From JAIXWP01 sp965247015 (lineage in GTDB: Bacteria > Bacteroidota > Bacteroidia > Flavobacteriales_D > Sanyastnellaceae): DNA of 64,000 nt. Where the stretch lies: contig CBDFGG010000003.1 of NCBI GenBank assembly GCA_965247015.1, forward strand, positions 310,001-374,000, in the 5' to 3' direction. Of the stretch, positions 17,676 through 26,683 are shown piece by piece. Position numbers and translations under genes: made by a program. Within the stretch, counting starts at the first letter, position 1. Every line of letters begins with the position of its first letter. The notes beneath the pieces were generated by a model. The model was not told the DNA's origin. It saw only the letters and a program-made list of their open reading frames with translations, and searched no databases.

Positions 17676-18752
17676 ATGACGATATTGCTTTTAGGTGAAA
17701 ATGGTAGTGTGCATATCCAGAAGTGGATTCGTGCCTTGGCAGACCGCCCGGGCATCAAGATGCACGTGATTACCTATGAGCGCGGAGTCATGTATGATGA
17801 TGTCGCTTATCATTTCTTAAAGCCCATCACCAATACAAAGCTCGACTATGTGCTAAACGCTTCGCGCGTGAGAGCAATCATTAAAACCGTTAAGCCAGAT
17901 CTAGTGCATGCACATTATGCAACGAGCTATGGCTTCATGGCAGCACAAAGTAATTTTCATCCTTTGATCATTACAGGATGGGGAGCAGATATCTTCGATA
18001 GCCCGAAACAATGGGCGATGCGTAAAATGCTTCAATACAGCTTCCGCAAGGCAGACGGGCTCTCGGTGCTTTCTCGCATCACGCGAGAGGAGATGAAAAA
18101 ATATACCGATAAAGAAGTTTTGTTAATTCCATTCGGAGTAGCTACAGAAAAATTTAACGCATGTGACCGTACCAACCGAACGATCGTTCGGGTTGGAACA
18201 GTAAGAACACTTACAGAAAAATACGGCATCGAATACTTGATTCGAGCCTTTGCAATTCTTAGAAAAAAACACCAAAACATCCATCTCGACATTGTTGGAG
18301 ATGGCCCCCAGCGAGGCTTTTTAGAGTCGCTCGCTAAAGATCTAACAGTGTCTGACCACATTACATTTCATGGATATGTGAATCAAAACAGCGACTTCGA
18401 AAAGTATAAATCACTACTAGATAGCTTCGATATATTCACCATTCTCTCGATTATCGATTCTGAAACTTTCGGTGTTGCTTCTGTAGAGGCCTCCGCTTGC
18501 GGCTTGCCAGTAGTCGCTACCAACGTAGGCGGACTGCCCGAAGTGGTGAGTGATCAGTGCACGGGTTTATTAGTTCCTCCAAAAGATCCCGAAGCGACGG
18601 CGGCGGCGCTAGAGAAATTAATTGTCGATGAAACATTACGACACCGCATGGGAAGAGAAGGACGTGAATACGTGCTCGCCAACTACGATTGGAAAAAGAA
18701 TGTCGATCAAATGATCGCGTTTTATGGTTCACTAATCTCGAAGCACTCATGA
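17676..18752 (+). CDS. Family 4 glycosyltransferase
   Basis: A 358-residue GT-B enzyme. The N-terminal domain opens MTILLLGENGSVHIQKW, with VHAHYATSYG near residue 80. The C-terminal nucleotide-sugar domain has IVGDGPQRG near 207 and the E-x7-E region SETFGVASVEASACGLPVV near 268, followed by NVGGLPEVV. It is a retaining transferase, acting in the cytoplasm. It is coupled to the next GT4 gene (ATGA overlap at 18749). Confidence 0.9.
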   Translation: MTILLLGENGSVHIQKWIRALADRPGIKMHVITYERGVMYDDVAYHFLKPITNTKLDYVLNASRVRAIIKTVKPDLVHAHYATSYGFMAAQSNFHPLIITGWGADIFDSPKQWAMRKMLQYSFRKADGLSVLSRITREEMKKYTDKEVLLIPFGVATEKFNACDRTNRTIVRVGTVRTLTEKYGIEYLIRAFAILRKKHQNIHLDIVGDGPQRGFLESLAKDLTVSDHITFHGYVNQNSDFEKYKSLLDSFDIFTILSIIDSETFGVASVEASACGLPVVATNVGGLPEVVSDQCTGLLVPPKDPEATAAALEKLIVDETLRHRMGREGREYVLANYDWKKNVDQMIAFYGSLISKHS

Positions 18753-19981
18753 GAATCGTCATTCTAAGTCAATACTTCCCACCCGAGGTCGGTGCGCCGC
18801 AGAACAGGTTATACGAACTTGCTGTGCGCCTACAGGAGCGCGGCGCGGAGGTCACCATCCTAACAGCAATGCCCAACTATCCTCAGATGGTAGTGCATGA
18901 GCAATACAAGGGTAAGTTCTTCGTGTCTGAAAACATGAATGGATTGACAGTACTCCGTTCGTGGATCTATGCATCGACTTCAAAAGGTATTTTTAAAAGA
19001 CTTCTGAATTATTATTCGTTTGTGTTTAGTTCGTTTTGGATCGGATTATTTAAACTACCTAAACACGATTTTTTATTAGTAGAAAGTCCACCCCTATTTC
19101 TTGGAAAAACAGCTTTTGCACTAACGAGATTAAGAGGTTCGAAAATGATTTTCAATGTCAGCGACCTTTGGCCTGAGAGTGCTGAAAAGCTTGGCATTGT
19201 AACGAATAAATCATTTTTAAAAGTCGCCACGATACTAGAAGAATTTTTATATAAAAAATCTTTTTTAATCACAGGACAAACCCAAGGGATTTGCAAAGAC
19301 ATTCAAACTCGCTTTCCTAAGAAAGACTTGTTTTGGCTGCCGAATGGCGTAGACATGAACTACTACTCTATCGATCTAGTAGAAAGTAATTGGAGAAAAG
19401 AAAACGGTTTTGATGAAGATGATTTCCTGCTCCTCTATGCCGGAATCATCGGTCATGCGCAAGGATTAGAAGTTATTCTTCACGCAGCATCGCAAATACA
19501 AGTGCATTCAAAAATAAAGTTCTTGCTGCTGGGAAGTGGCCCTGAGCGCGATAAACTCATTGCATTGAAAGAAGAACTTCGCCTTACCAATGTACATTTC
19601 CTAGATGCTGTAGGAAAAAAAGAAATGCCCGCTATTGTAAAAGCAGCAGATGTTGCAGTGATTCCGCTCAAGAAACTCGACCTTTTCTTAGGTGCCATTC
19701 CATCCAAGATATTTGAAAATTTAGCAATGAAAAAGCCCATTCTTCTAGGGGTATTAGGAGAAGCCAAAGAATTATTTATTGATAGCGGAAAAGCTGGTCT
19801 GGCTTTTGAACCCGAGAATGCGGAGGATCTAGCCCAAAAGACCCTTCAACTTTTTCAAAACAAAAATGAATGCGCTCAGCTAGGTGAAAACGGCTATCAA
19901 TATGTCAAAGACAATTTTACACGAGACCTCATTGCCCAGCGCTTTTGGGAAAAGCTACAAACCATCCACTCTACGAAGTAA
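18749..19981 (+). CDS. Family 4 glycosyltransferase (WbuB-like)
   Basis: A 410-residue GT-B enzyme. The ATG at 18749 overlaps the upstream stop and gives the family's exact N-terminus, RIVILSQYFPPEVGAPQNR; a longer in-frame reading from 18689 is rejected. Other motifs are SDLWPESAEKLG near residue 137, LLLGSGPERD near 255, and KIFENLAMKKPIL near 318. It matches the WbuB/WcaI-type glycosyltransferases that often add amino sugars such as FucNAc. This is the last glycosyltransferase of the locus. Confidence 0.88.
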   Translation: MRIVILSQYFPPEVGAPQNRLYELAVRLQERGAEVTILTAMPNYPQMVVHEQYKGKFFVSENMNGLTVLRSWIYASTSKGIFKRLLNYYSFVFSSFWIGLFKLPKHDFLLVESPPLFLGKTAFALTRLRGSKMIFNVSDLWPESAEKLGIVTNKSFLKVATILEEFLYKKSFLITGQTQGICKDIQTRFPKKDLFWLPNGVDMNYYSIDLVESNWRKENGFDEDDFLLLYAGIIGHAQGLEVILHAASQIQVHSKIKFLLLGSGPERDKLIALKEELRLTNVHFLDAVGKKEMPAIVKAADVAVIPLKKLDLFLGAIPSKIFENLAMKKPILLGVLGEAKELFIDSGKAGLAFEPENAEDLAQKTLQLFQNKNECAQLGENGYQYVKDNFTRDLIAQRFWEKLQTIHSTK

Positions 19982-19988
19982 TAACCGC

Positions 19989-22373
19989 ATGATTCGACTG
20001 ACCATTGTTTTTCTTGTGACCTTGTTCTCACTGAATATCTCAGCTCAAATGAATCCATCCAACCAGAACGCTACTCCTCAACCATACCTAGAATGGATGT
20101 TCGAAATGGAACCTGGTTCTTGGAATACAGCGACGGTTCCAGGATGCATTCACACCGATTTAGAAAACCTCGGGATGATTGAAAATCCCTTGATTGGCAT
20201 CAACGAAAGCCTTTGTCAATGGGTCGGAGAACGCGATTGGAACTATTCTACTTACGACTTCAGTGTACCTGATGAAATATTCAATTCCAATGTCATCAGA
20301 ATTAAATTCCACCAACTAGACACTTACGCAACGGTATATCTCAACGATCAAAAGCTTTTTACTGCTGACAACGCTTTCCGTGCGTATGAAGTAGACATCA
20401 AACCATTTCTCAAAAAAGAGAAGAACACAATGCGCGTGGAATTTAAATCTCCACTCACGATAGGAAAACAAAAAATTCAAGATCTCGGACATCCACTTCC
20501 CGGTGATGCAATGCGAGCAGTAACGCGCAAACCACAATACCACTATGGATGGGACTGGGGGCCCAAATTGGTCACCATGGGCATTACCGGTCCAATAGAA
20601 TGGATTGCTTACAACGAAGCGAACATCACCGACTTTTACATCAACCAAAAATTTATTTCTAAAGAAAAAGCCGAGATTGAAGCGCGTGCTACTGTCCACA
20701 GCACCGTTGAAGGCTTCATCACTCTCAAACTTCAGTACACAGAAATTCTTGAGGCCAATATCGTTACCCTTAAACTGACCAAAGGAATCAATGAATTCAT
20801 TATCCCTTTAAGTATTGATAATCCGAAATTATGGTGGTGTAATAATCTTGGCGATCCGTATTTATATGACTTCCATTTAGAGGCATCTGTAAATGATAAG
20901 AAAGTATCTGAAAAGCACATCAAGACCGGCTTACGCAGCATTCGCTTGGTGACAGATAAAGATGATATCGGAGAAACTTTTTATTTCGAATTAAATGGCA
21001 AGCCCGTTTTCGCGAAAGGAGCCAATTATATTCCCATCACCATGCTTCCGGGTGTTGCGACGAGAGAAGATTATACAAATCTTTTATGGCAGTGCCAAAG
21101 CAGCCACTTCAATATGCTACGTGTATGGGGCGGCGGCTATTATGAAAGAGAAGATTTCTATGAATTGTGCGACAGTCTAGGTTTGATGGTGTGGCAAGAC
21201 TTTATGTTTGCTTGCAGCATGTATCCGGGCGATCCCGCATTTCTTCAAAACGTACAACTCGAAGCAGACTATCAAACCAAACGTTTGCGCAATCACCCGT
21301 CCATTGCATTGTGGTGTGGAAATAATGAAAATGCAGAAGGTTGGGAACGATGGGGTTGGCAAATGGGTTTGAGTGATAAAGACAAAGCAAAATTAGCCAA
21401 GGCATACAGTGATGTATTCAATGAAATCCTTCCTAATGCAGTATTGAAAAATCATCCTCAAATAAATTATTGGGAGAGCAGTCCACGCTTCGGAAGAGGC
21501 GATAAGCGTAGCACCACAGAAGGCGACTCGCACTATTGGGGATTGTGGCATGATGAAGAACCATTCGAGATCTTAAATGAACGTGTGCCGCGATTCATGA
21601 GCGAATATGGAATGCAGAGCTATCCAAACCTCAATGTGCTTCAAGAGATTGTTACTACCGATTCGCTCAACATCAACGACCCAGGGATGGTGCTCCATCA
21701 AAAGCATCCACGCGGAAATAAATTGATGAATGACTACATGCGCCGCTGGTTTGATGTTGATCAACTTCTGAAAGATCACCCCGATGGCGAACATTTCTAC
21801 GACACAGACTTTGCCTATTACGCCCAACTGACACAAGCCGTGCAAGCAGAAGGAATCTTGATGGGGATTGAGGCACATCGCAGAAACATGCCTTACTGCA
21901 TGGGAACATTATTCTGGCAATTGAACGATGTGTGGCCTGCACTCTCTTGGAGCGCAGTTGATTACAAGTATCAACCTAAATTATTGATGAGCGCATTGTA
22001 TGATGTGTACGCTCCAATTTTGATCAGTCCCATCATCGAAAACGACTTCCTCAACATTCATTATATCAATGATGGAATTCAGGAGAATCCCCTAGTTAAA
22101 ATAGAAATCTTCATTTCAAATGACAATGGAGAAATCATTTTTGATGAAATAGTAGAGCATTTTCCATTGACAAATAATTGTATTTTCTTTAGTAAAAAAA
22201 TGACAGACGTTCTTGGCGACAAATCTCCCGAAAACTGCACCATTACTGTAAATATGAGCACCTTTGACGGTGAATTATTTAGAACAAGAACAAAGAAATT
22301 AATTGGAAAAAGTAGCCTTGGATTGCGAATGCAATTATCAGATTATGACGCCATGATCTACTTCGCTCGATAA
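19989..22373 (+). CDS. Secreted glycoside hydrolase family 2, beta-mannosidase-like
   Basis: A 794-residue enzyme beginning with a signal peptide (MIRLTIVFLVTLFSLNISAQ). The start at 19989 is chosen for this signal; a longer frame from 19884 overlaps the upstream gene. The GH2 catalytic barrel is visible: the acid/base region LWCGNNENAEGW near residue 443 and the nucleophile in MSEYGMQSYP near 537. HYGWDWGPK near 180 and ANYIPITMLPG near 345 are typical of beta-mannosidases. It hydrolyses beta-linked mannose residues in the periplasm or at the surface. It lies only 7 nt after the GT4 gene, so it may be transcribed with the glycan locus. Confidence 0.88.
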   Translation: MIRLTIVFLVTLFSLNISAQMNPSNQNATPQPYLEWMFEMEPGSWNTATVPGCIHTDLENLGMIENPLIGINESLCQWVGERDWNYSTYDFSVPDEIFNSNVIRIKFHQLDTYATVYLNDQKLFTADNAFRAYEVDIKPFLKKEKNTMRVEFKSPLTIGKQKIQDLGHPLPGDAMRAVTRKPQYHYGWDWGPKLVTMGITGPIEWIAYNEANITDFYINQKFISKEKAEIEARATVHSTVEGFITLKLQYTEILEANIVTLKLTKGINEFIIPLSIDNPKLWWCNNLGDPYLYDFHLEASVNDKKVSEKHIKTGLRSIRLVTDKDDIGETFYFELNGKPVFAKGANYIPITMLPGVATREDYTNLLWQCQSSHFNMLRVWGGGYYEREDFYELCDSLGLMVWQDFMFACSMYPGDPAFLQNVQLEADYQTKRLRNHPSIALWCGNNENAEGWERWGWQMGLSDKDKAKLAKAYSDVFNEILPNAVLKNHPQINYWESSPRFGRGDKRSTTEGDSHYWGLWHDEEPFEILNERVPRFMSEYGMQSYPNLNVLQEIVTTDSLNINDPGMVLHQKHPRGNKLMNDYMRRWFDVDQLLKDHPDGEHFYDTDFAYYAQLTQAVQAEGILMGIEAHRRNMPYCMGTLFWQLNDVWPALSWSAVDYKYQPKLLMSALYDVYAPILISPIIENDFLNIHYINDGIQENPLVKIEIFISNDNGEIIFDEIVEHFPLTNNCIFFSKKMTDVLGDKSPENCTITVNMSTFDGELFRTRTKKLIGKSSLGLRMQLSDYDAMIYFAR

Positions 22374-22430
22374 GGAATAAAAACACACACTTTTAACACG
22401 AAACATAGCGTTGTATTTTTCTCGTCACTC

Positions 22431-22438
22431 TAATTTTG
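22431..22438 (+). promoter_or_regulatory. Putative -7 box for the large T9SS protein
   Basis: TAATTTTG matches TAnnTTTG and lies 21 nt before the ATG at 22460. A TTGT at 22411 is somewhat too close for an ideal -33. This argues against the alternative TTG start at 22436, which falls within the box. Confidence 0.45.
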
Positions 22439-22459
22439 TCTCATCAAAAATTAGTTGTG

Positions 22460-25426
22460 ATGAAATGTATTTATTCTCTTTTTGTAGCTTTTTTCATTTG
22501 CGCATCAAGCTTTGCCCAAACTTCAAATCTTTATTCTTCCATTGGAGGAACTTTTGATGATGAAATAAAAAACATCATCCTTCTTCCTGATGGCGGACAT
22601 ATTACTTCTGGCACATTTCAAACTGTTGCGGATCTCGATCCTACCCCGCTTGTATTCAATGCCACATCAAGTGGTCAATCGGATATTTTTATTTCTCGAT
22701 TTGCAGCCAATGGCGATCTTGTTTGGTCAAGACAGCTGGGCGGAGAAATGACCGAACTAGTGACGGATATGATTGTGGCAAATAATACCGTATATATTGT
22801 TGGATCATTTAATTCAACCGTGGACTTCGATCCAGGAGTTGGCAGCAGCACACTCACCGCTATCGGTGTTCAGGATGGATTCCTCGCCGCATACAATCTA
22901 GCAGGCGAATTTCAGTGGGTGCAACACATCGGAGGTGCATCAGGAGATGATATCACATCCATCACCATCTCAAACGATGGTAAAATAGTTTTAGGAATTA
23001 ACTCTTATTCTTCACCGCTCAATTTAAATTCAACGGGATCAGTGACCCACAACAATACTACTGGGCAAGATTTCATCATAGCGCGCTACTCTTCCAATGG
23101 CACCTATCATTCACATGTTGCTGCGAGTAACGATAGCAGCAGCGGTTTCGGTTCTATCAATAGTGTTGTTACAGATGGCGAAGGAAATACCTACGCAGCC
23201 GGCTTCTTCGCTGGAACGGGATATAATTTCAATCCTTATGGAGGAAACAATTTTGTATCCGCTACGAGCGCAGGTGACGCGTTTATTGTGAAGTACAACG
23301 ATAACTTGAACATGCTATGGTTTAAGTCGATTGGTGCAGAAGGTTATGACAATGCAAACGATATTGCTGTAAATGAAAATCAAGTCATTGTCACTGGTAT
23401 TTTTAATAGCACTGTTCAAATTGAAAACGGAATTGATCCACTAGTGGCAAGTTTCGGTGATGCAGGATTCATCATTGAACTCACCGCCTCAGGCGACTAC
23501 GCATTCGCAGGGTCACTAGTCGGAAGCGGCAGCGTGACACCCCTCGTGATTGAATTTATTGCGAATGGACAATACTATGTTGCCGGAAGATATTCGAACA
23601 CATTCGATACAGATCCCACTGCAGGTATTTCAACTTCTCCAGCAGCTTCTAATTTTTCAAGCTCAGGCTTTGTATTGAAACTCACTCCTGATAACAACCT
23701 TGTTTGGATGGAGCGTATAGGGCTTGGTGCAGAGCACTACTTGTATGATATGGCGATCAATGATTCACAAGAAGTATATCTCGTTGGTAGTTTTACTTTC
23801 AACACCAACTTCGGTATTGGTGAAGGAAATGCCCCCCTCAGCAGTGTTGGTGGTATTGATGGATATTTGCTTTCTATTTCTCAAGATTTATGTTCTGATT
23901 TTCTAGTGACTTCAAGTAATCTCAATAACGCATCTTGCGTAGAGCCCGGCAATGTTAGCATCACATTAAGTGGTGGCAGCGAGCCATACAACATCAGCTG
24001 GCAAAACGGCGAAGTAGTCAATGAATACGAATATAATTTCTTGACGCAAGGAGTTTATAATGTCTTTATATCAGATAACAATGGTTGTACACGCACACGC
24101 ACATGGGTGCTTGACGGGCCTGAATCTGATACTGGAAATGATGTCATCGTAACCACTCATCACTCCGATTTCGCAGTTGGTCAAACAACAACGATCCATG
24201 TCGATGTCTACAATCAGCTCTGTGCGCCAGCTTCAGGTGAAATCAAAGTTGCATTTCCAGTCGGACTTGTTTTTGTAGAAACCAACGCCATAGGGTACAC
24301 CATTGAAGATAATATCATCACCGTTCCTTTTACAGACATTGATTACGACTCCGAGCACATCAAGTTTTTCATTTGGGTTTACATGCCATTCGGCGTTTAT
24401 GAAATCGGTGACGAGGTGAATTACACGACAGAGGTCATCCTTGATGCGACGAGTAATAATCAAGAGCAAAACTTCAATAATAACAATGCCGCTATAACTG
24501 CTATTGCCGTATCCGCTTTCGATCCAAACGATAAGCAAGTATATCCGCGTGGAGCATGTGAGCAAGGTTATATTCTTCAACCTGAATATTTGACATACAC
24601 CATTCGCTTCCAAAACACCGGAAATATTGCAGCGCAGAATATTTATCTCTACGATACATTATCAACTCACCTCGATCCTCAAAGTGTGATCATTCGATCG
24701 TTTAGTCCTTTCTATCCAGAGGTAGAAATTTTAGAAAACAACATTCTGAAATTCACATACGCCAATGTCTATTTACCAGACAGTACAAGCAATCCAGAAG
24801 AGAGTATTGGTTGGGTGACGTTTGAAATATCACCATCCAACAATGCCTTGCCAAGCGGCACCGAGATCACCAACAAAGCAGGAATTATTTTCGACGCCAA
24901 CCCAGCCATCATCACCAATACGGTGATCAATACGGTGGTAGATGAAATACCAAGTGTAAATCTTGCCGTGATCAACGAAGTCGGCACCATCAGCGCCGTT
25001 CAAGATGGTGTGAGCTACCAATGGTTTGATTGTATTACCTCGACACCATTAGAAGGTCTTACTTCACAAACAGTGAGTCCAGAAATAGATGGAAACTACG
25101 CCGTAGAAATGGCATTGCCCGGCTGTCCTGCCGTTCAAAGCGATTGCTATGATTATATCTATACTAGTGTAGAAGAATTAGCATCGCATCAATTCTTCAA
25201 TGTATATCCAAATCCAAGCAATGGAGAAATACAATTGAATCTTTCGAATGATCTAGAAGATGCTATCCTTCATATTTACAATAATACCGGACAGGAAATT
25301 AATCAAATCGATTTACGCAACACCACCAGCAGCAAGCTATCCATCAACCTACCAACCGGAGTTTACCAGTTTGTACTCACTGAAAAAGGAGAAGTAAAGG
25401 GAAGTGCGAGGGTGGTGAGGGAGTAG
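22460..25426 (+). CDS. Large T9SS-secreted repeat protein
   Basis: A 988-residue protein with a signal peptide (MKCIYSLFVAFFICASSFAQ). Residues about 25-470 contain beta-propeller-like repeats with recurring G-D-x-x-W and Y-x-x-G-x-F motifs (SBBP-like). Next comes a SprB-like repeat around SGGSEPYNISWQNG near 500. The stretch AFDPNDKQVYPRG near 690 opens a domain (DUF7619-like) ending at GIIFDANPAIITNTV. The C-terminus is a T9SS sorting domain (FNVYPNPSNGEIQLNL). It is probably an adhesin or structural protein at the cell surface; its ligand is unknown. Start chosen for the signal peptide and the promoter position. Confidence 0.85.
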   Translation: MKCIYSLFVAFFICASSFAQTSNLYSSIGGTFDDEIKNIILLPDGGHITSGTFQTVADLDPTPLVFNATSSGQSDIFISRFAANGDLVWSRQLGGEMTELVTDMIVANNTVYIVGSFNSTVDFDPGVGSSTLTAIGVQDGFLAAYNLAGEFQWVQHIGGASGDDITSITISNDGKIVLGINSYSSPLNLNSTGSVTHNNTTGQDFIIARYSSNGTYHSHVAASNDSSSGFGSINSVVTDGEGNTYAAGFFAGTGYNFNPYGGNNFVSATSAGDAFIVKYNDNLNMLWFKSIGAEGYDNANDIAVNENQVIVTGIFNSTVQIENGIDPLVASFGDAGFIIELTASGDYAFAGSLVGSGSVTPLVIEFIANGQYYVAGRYSNTFDTDPTAGISTSPAASNFSSSGFVLKLTPDNNLVWMERIGLGAEHYLYDMAINDSQEVYLVGSFTFNTNFGIGEGNAPLSSVGGIDGYLLSISQDLCSDFLVTSSNLNNASCVEPGNVSITLSGGSEPYNISWQNGEVVNEYEYNFLTQGVYNVFISDNNGCTRTRTWVLDGPESDTGNDVIVTTHHSDFAVGQTTTIHVDVYNQLCAPASGEIKVAFPVGLVFVETNAIGYTIEDNIITVPFTDIDYDSEHIKFFIWVYMPFGVYEIGDEVNYTTEVILDATSNNQEQNFNNNNAAITAIAVSAFDPNDKQVYPRGACEQGYILQPEYLTYTIRFQNTGNIAAQNIYLYDTLSTHLDPQSVIIRSFSPFYPEVEILENNILKFTYANVYLPDSTSNPEESIGWVTFEISPSNNALPSGTEITNKAGIIFDANPAIITNTVINTVVDEIPSVNLAVINEVGTISAVQDGVSYQWFDCITSTPLEGLTSQTVSPEIDGNYAVEMALPGCPAVQSDCYDYIYTSVEELASHQFFNVYPNPSNGEIQLNLSNDLEDAILHIYNNTGQEINQIDLRNTTSSKLSINLPTGVYQFVLTEKGEVKGSARVVRE

Positions 25427-25954
25427 AACCTTGGTTCTTGGTTCATAGTTCTGGGTTCGTGGTTCGTGGTTCGGGATTCGAGATGAGTCAATCCACGGAT
25501 TGGGAAAACCTCTCGCTCCTGAATTAAAATTTTTCGCTTCGCAAAATTTTTAATTCCTACGCTCGAGGACCCAGTTGCTTCGCAAAAATGCAAAAAGGCA
25601 AAAAAGTGAAAAGCATTTGCTTTTCACTTTTTTGCCTTTTTGCATTCATTGAGGGCCTAGTGGGTTCTCGAGCGTTATGAACGGAAATATTTTGCGAAGC
25701 AAATATTGAAGAGAATATAGCGAGAGACCAGTCCAAATCCGTGGAAAAACCTTCTTGAAAACCTCAAACTCAGAATGAGTCCTTCGACAAACTCAGAATG
25801 AGAATGAGTAGGAGAATGAGAATGAATAGAGTGACGAGCCGCAAGGCATGAGGTATTCCGAATTCCGAATAAGCGAAGCGGAATTTCGAATCGAGAATCG
25901 AGAACTAGCGAAGCGAAATCGAGAATCGCTATCTTTCCCGCTCAAATCGAAGCG
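25427..25954. repeat. Gene-free gap of nested inverted repeats and tandem words
   Basis: Between two co-oriented genes lies 528 bp with no credible gene. It opens with tandem words (GGTTCTT, GGTTCGT). A large nested inverted repeat follows: 25492-25517 (starting TCCACGGATT, ending CTCTCGCT) pairs with 25719-25745. Inside it, TACGCTCGAGGACCCA near 25558 pairs with TGGGTTCTCGAGCGTTA near 25660. At the centre is a perfect 29-bp hairpin. The right part carries words such as CTTCGACAAACTCAGAATGAG. The next gene probably has its own promoter; TATCTTTC at about 25929 is a weak -7 candidate. Confidence 0.75.
25587..25646. terminator. Perfect 29-bp hairpin at the centre of the 25.4-25.9 kb gap
   Basis: Positions 25587-25615 are exactly the reverse complement of 25618-25646, with a 2-nt TT spacer. 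The arm is A/T-rich in blocks (AATGCAAAAAGGCAAAAAAG...). The transcript would form a very stable hairpin followed by mixed sequence rather than a clean U-tract. A bidirectional terminator or processing signal is inferred; the pairing is direct observation. Confidence 0.7.
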
Positions 25955-26677
25955 ATGTTTTTCAAAAACCATAAAACGACATTCAACAATGTCTGTGAGC
26001 GCAATGGACTCCGTATTTCTTTTGATGACAACTCATCAGGACTTCAAGTGCTGCAAAACATATTTGTAGACCGAGAATACGCTGACTACTTTCCATTCTA
26101 TCAAGACGCCGTGATCGTTGATATTGGCGCTCACTACGGGTACTTCTCGCTATTTGCTGAAGTGAATTCTGGAACGAATGCACGCATCTTCTCTTTTGAA
26201 CCAGACCCAAAAAACTATGCTATTCTCAACAAGAATATTTCGAATCAGGGTTCTAAAAAAATCAAAGCACATCCTTTTGCCATCGGCGGAAAAAACCGCA
26301 CCGCGTCGCTTCACCTCGGAAATAGCACCAATAGTTCTTTAATCGAAGACTATCAGCTTTTATCTAAAGATCATTCTTCTACATCCGTTGATGTGCGTGC
26401 TTTAGATGAAGTATTGACTGAATTACAAATTGATAAAATTGATTTTCTCAAAATCGACTGCGAGGGTGCAGAATATGAGATCATTGCTCAATCAAGCGAT
26501 GATTCTTTGAAAAAGGCTGCTATCATTTCTATGGAATTCCATGATATGAAGAACGTGAATCAAACGGCGCAAACGCTCATCAACCGTCTCACTTCACTAG
26601 GATTCAAGGTGGTCAAGTTTCAATACGAACGCACCAACTTTGGACTGAACTACGGCAAGCTCATTTTCCAGAAATAG
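25955..26677 (+). CDS. FkbM-family methyltransferase
   Basis: A 240-residue SAM-dependent methyltransferase. Motif I VIVDIGAHYGYFSLFA lies near residue 52, FSFEPDPKNYAIL near 78, and the FkbM hallmark DFLKIDCEGAEYEII near 165. FkbM-type enzymes O-methylate hydroxyls in sugars and polyketides and are frequent around glycan loci. The target may be the surface polysaccharide made by the 7-20 kb cluster, which is inference. It lies 6 nt upstream of the YfhO-like gene, so the two form an operon. Confidence 0.88.
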   Translation: MFFKNHKTTFNNVCERNGLRISFDDNSSGLQVLQNIFVDREYADYFPFYQDAVIVDIGAHYGYFSLFAEVNSGTNARIFSFEPDPKNYAILNKNISNQGSKKIKAHPFAIGGKNRTASLHLGNSTNSSLIEDYQLLSKDHSSTSVDVRALDEVLTELQIDKIDFLKIDCEGAEYEIIAQSSDDSLKKAAIISMEFHDMKNVNQTAQTLINRLTSLGFKVVKFQYERTNFGLNYGKLIFQK

Positions 26678-26683
26678 AAACAA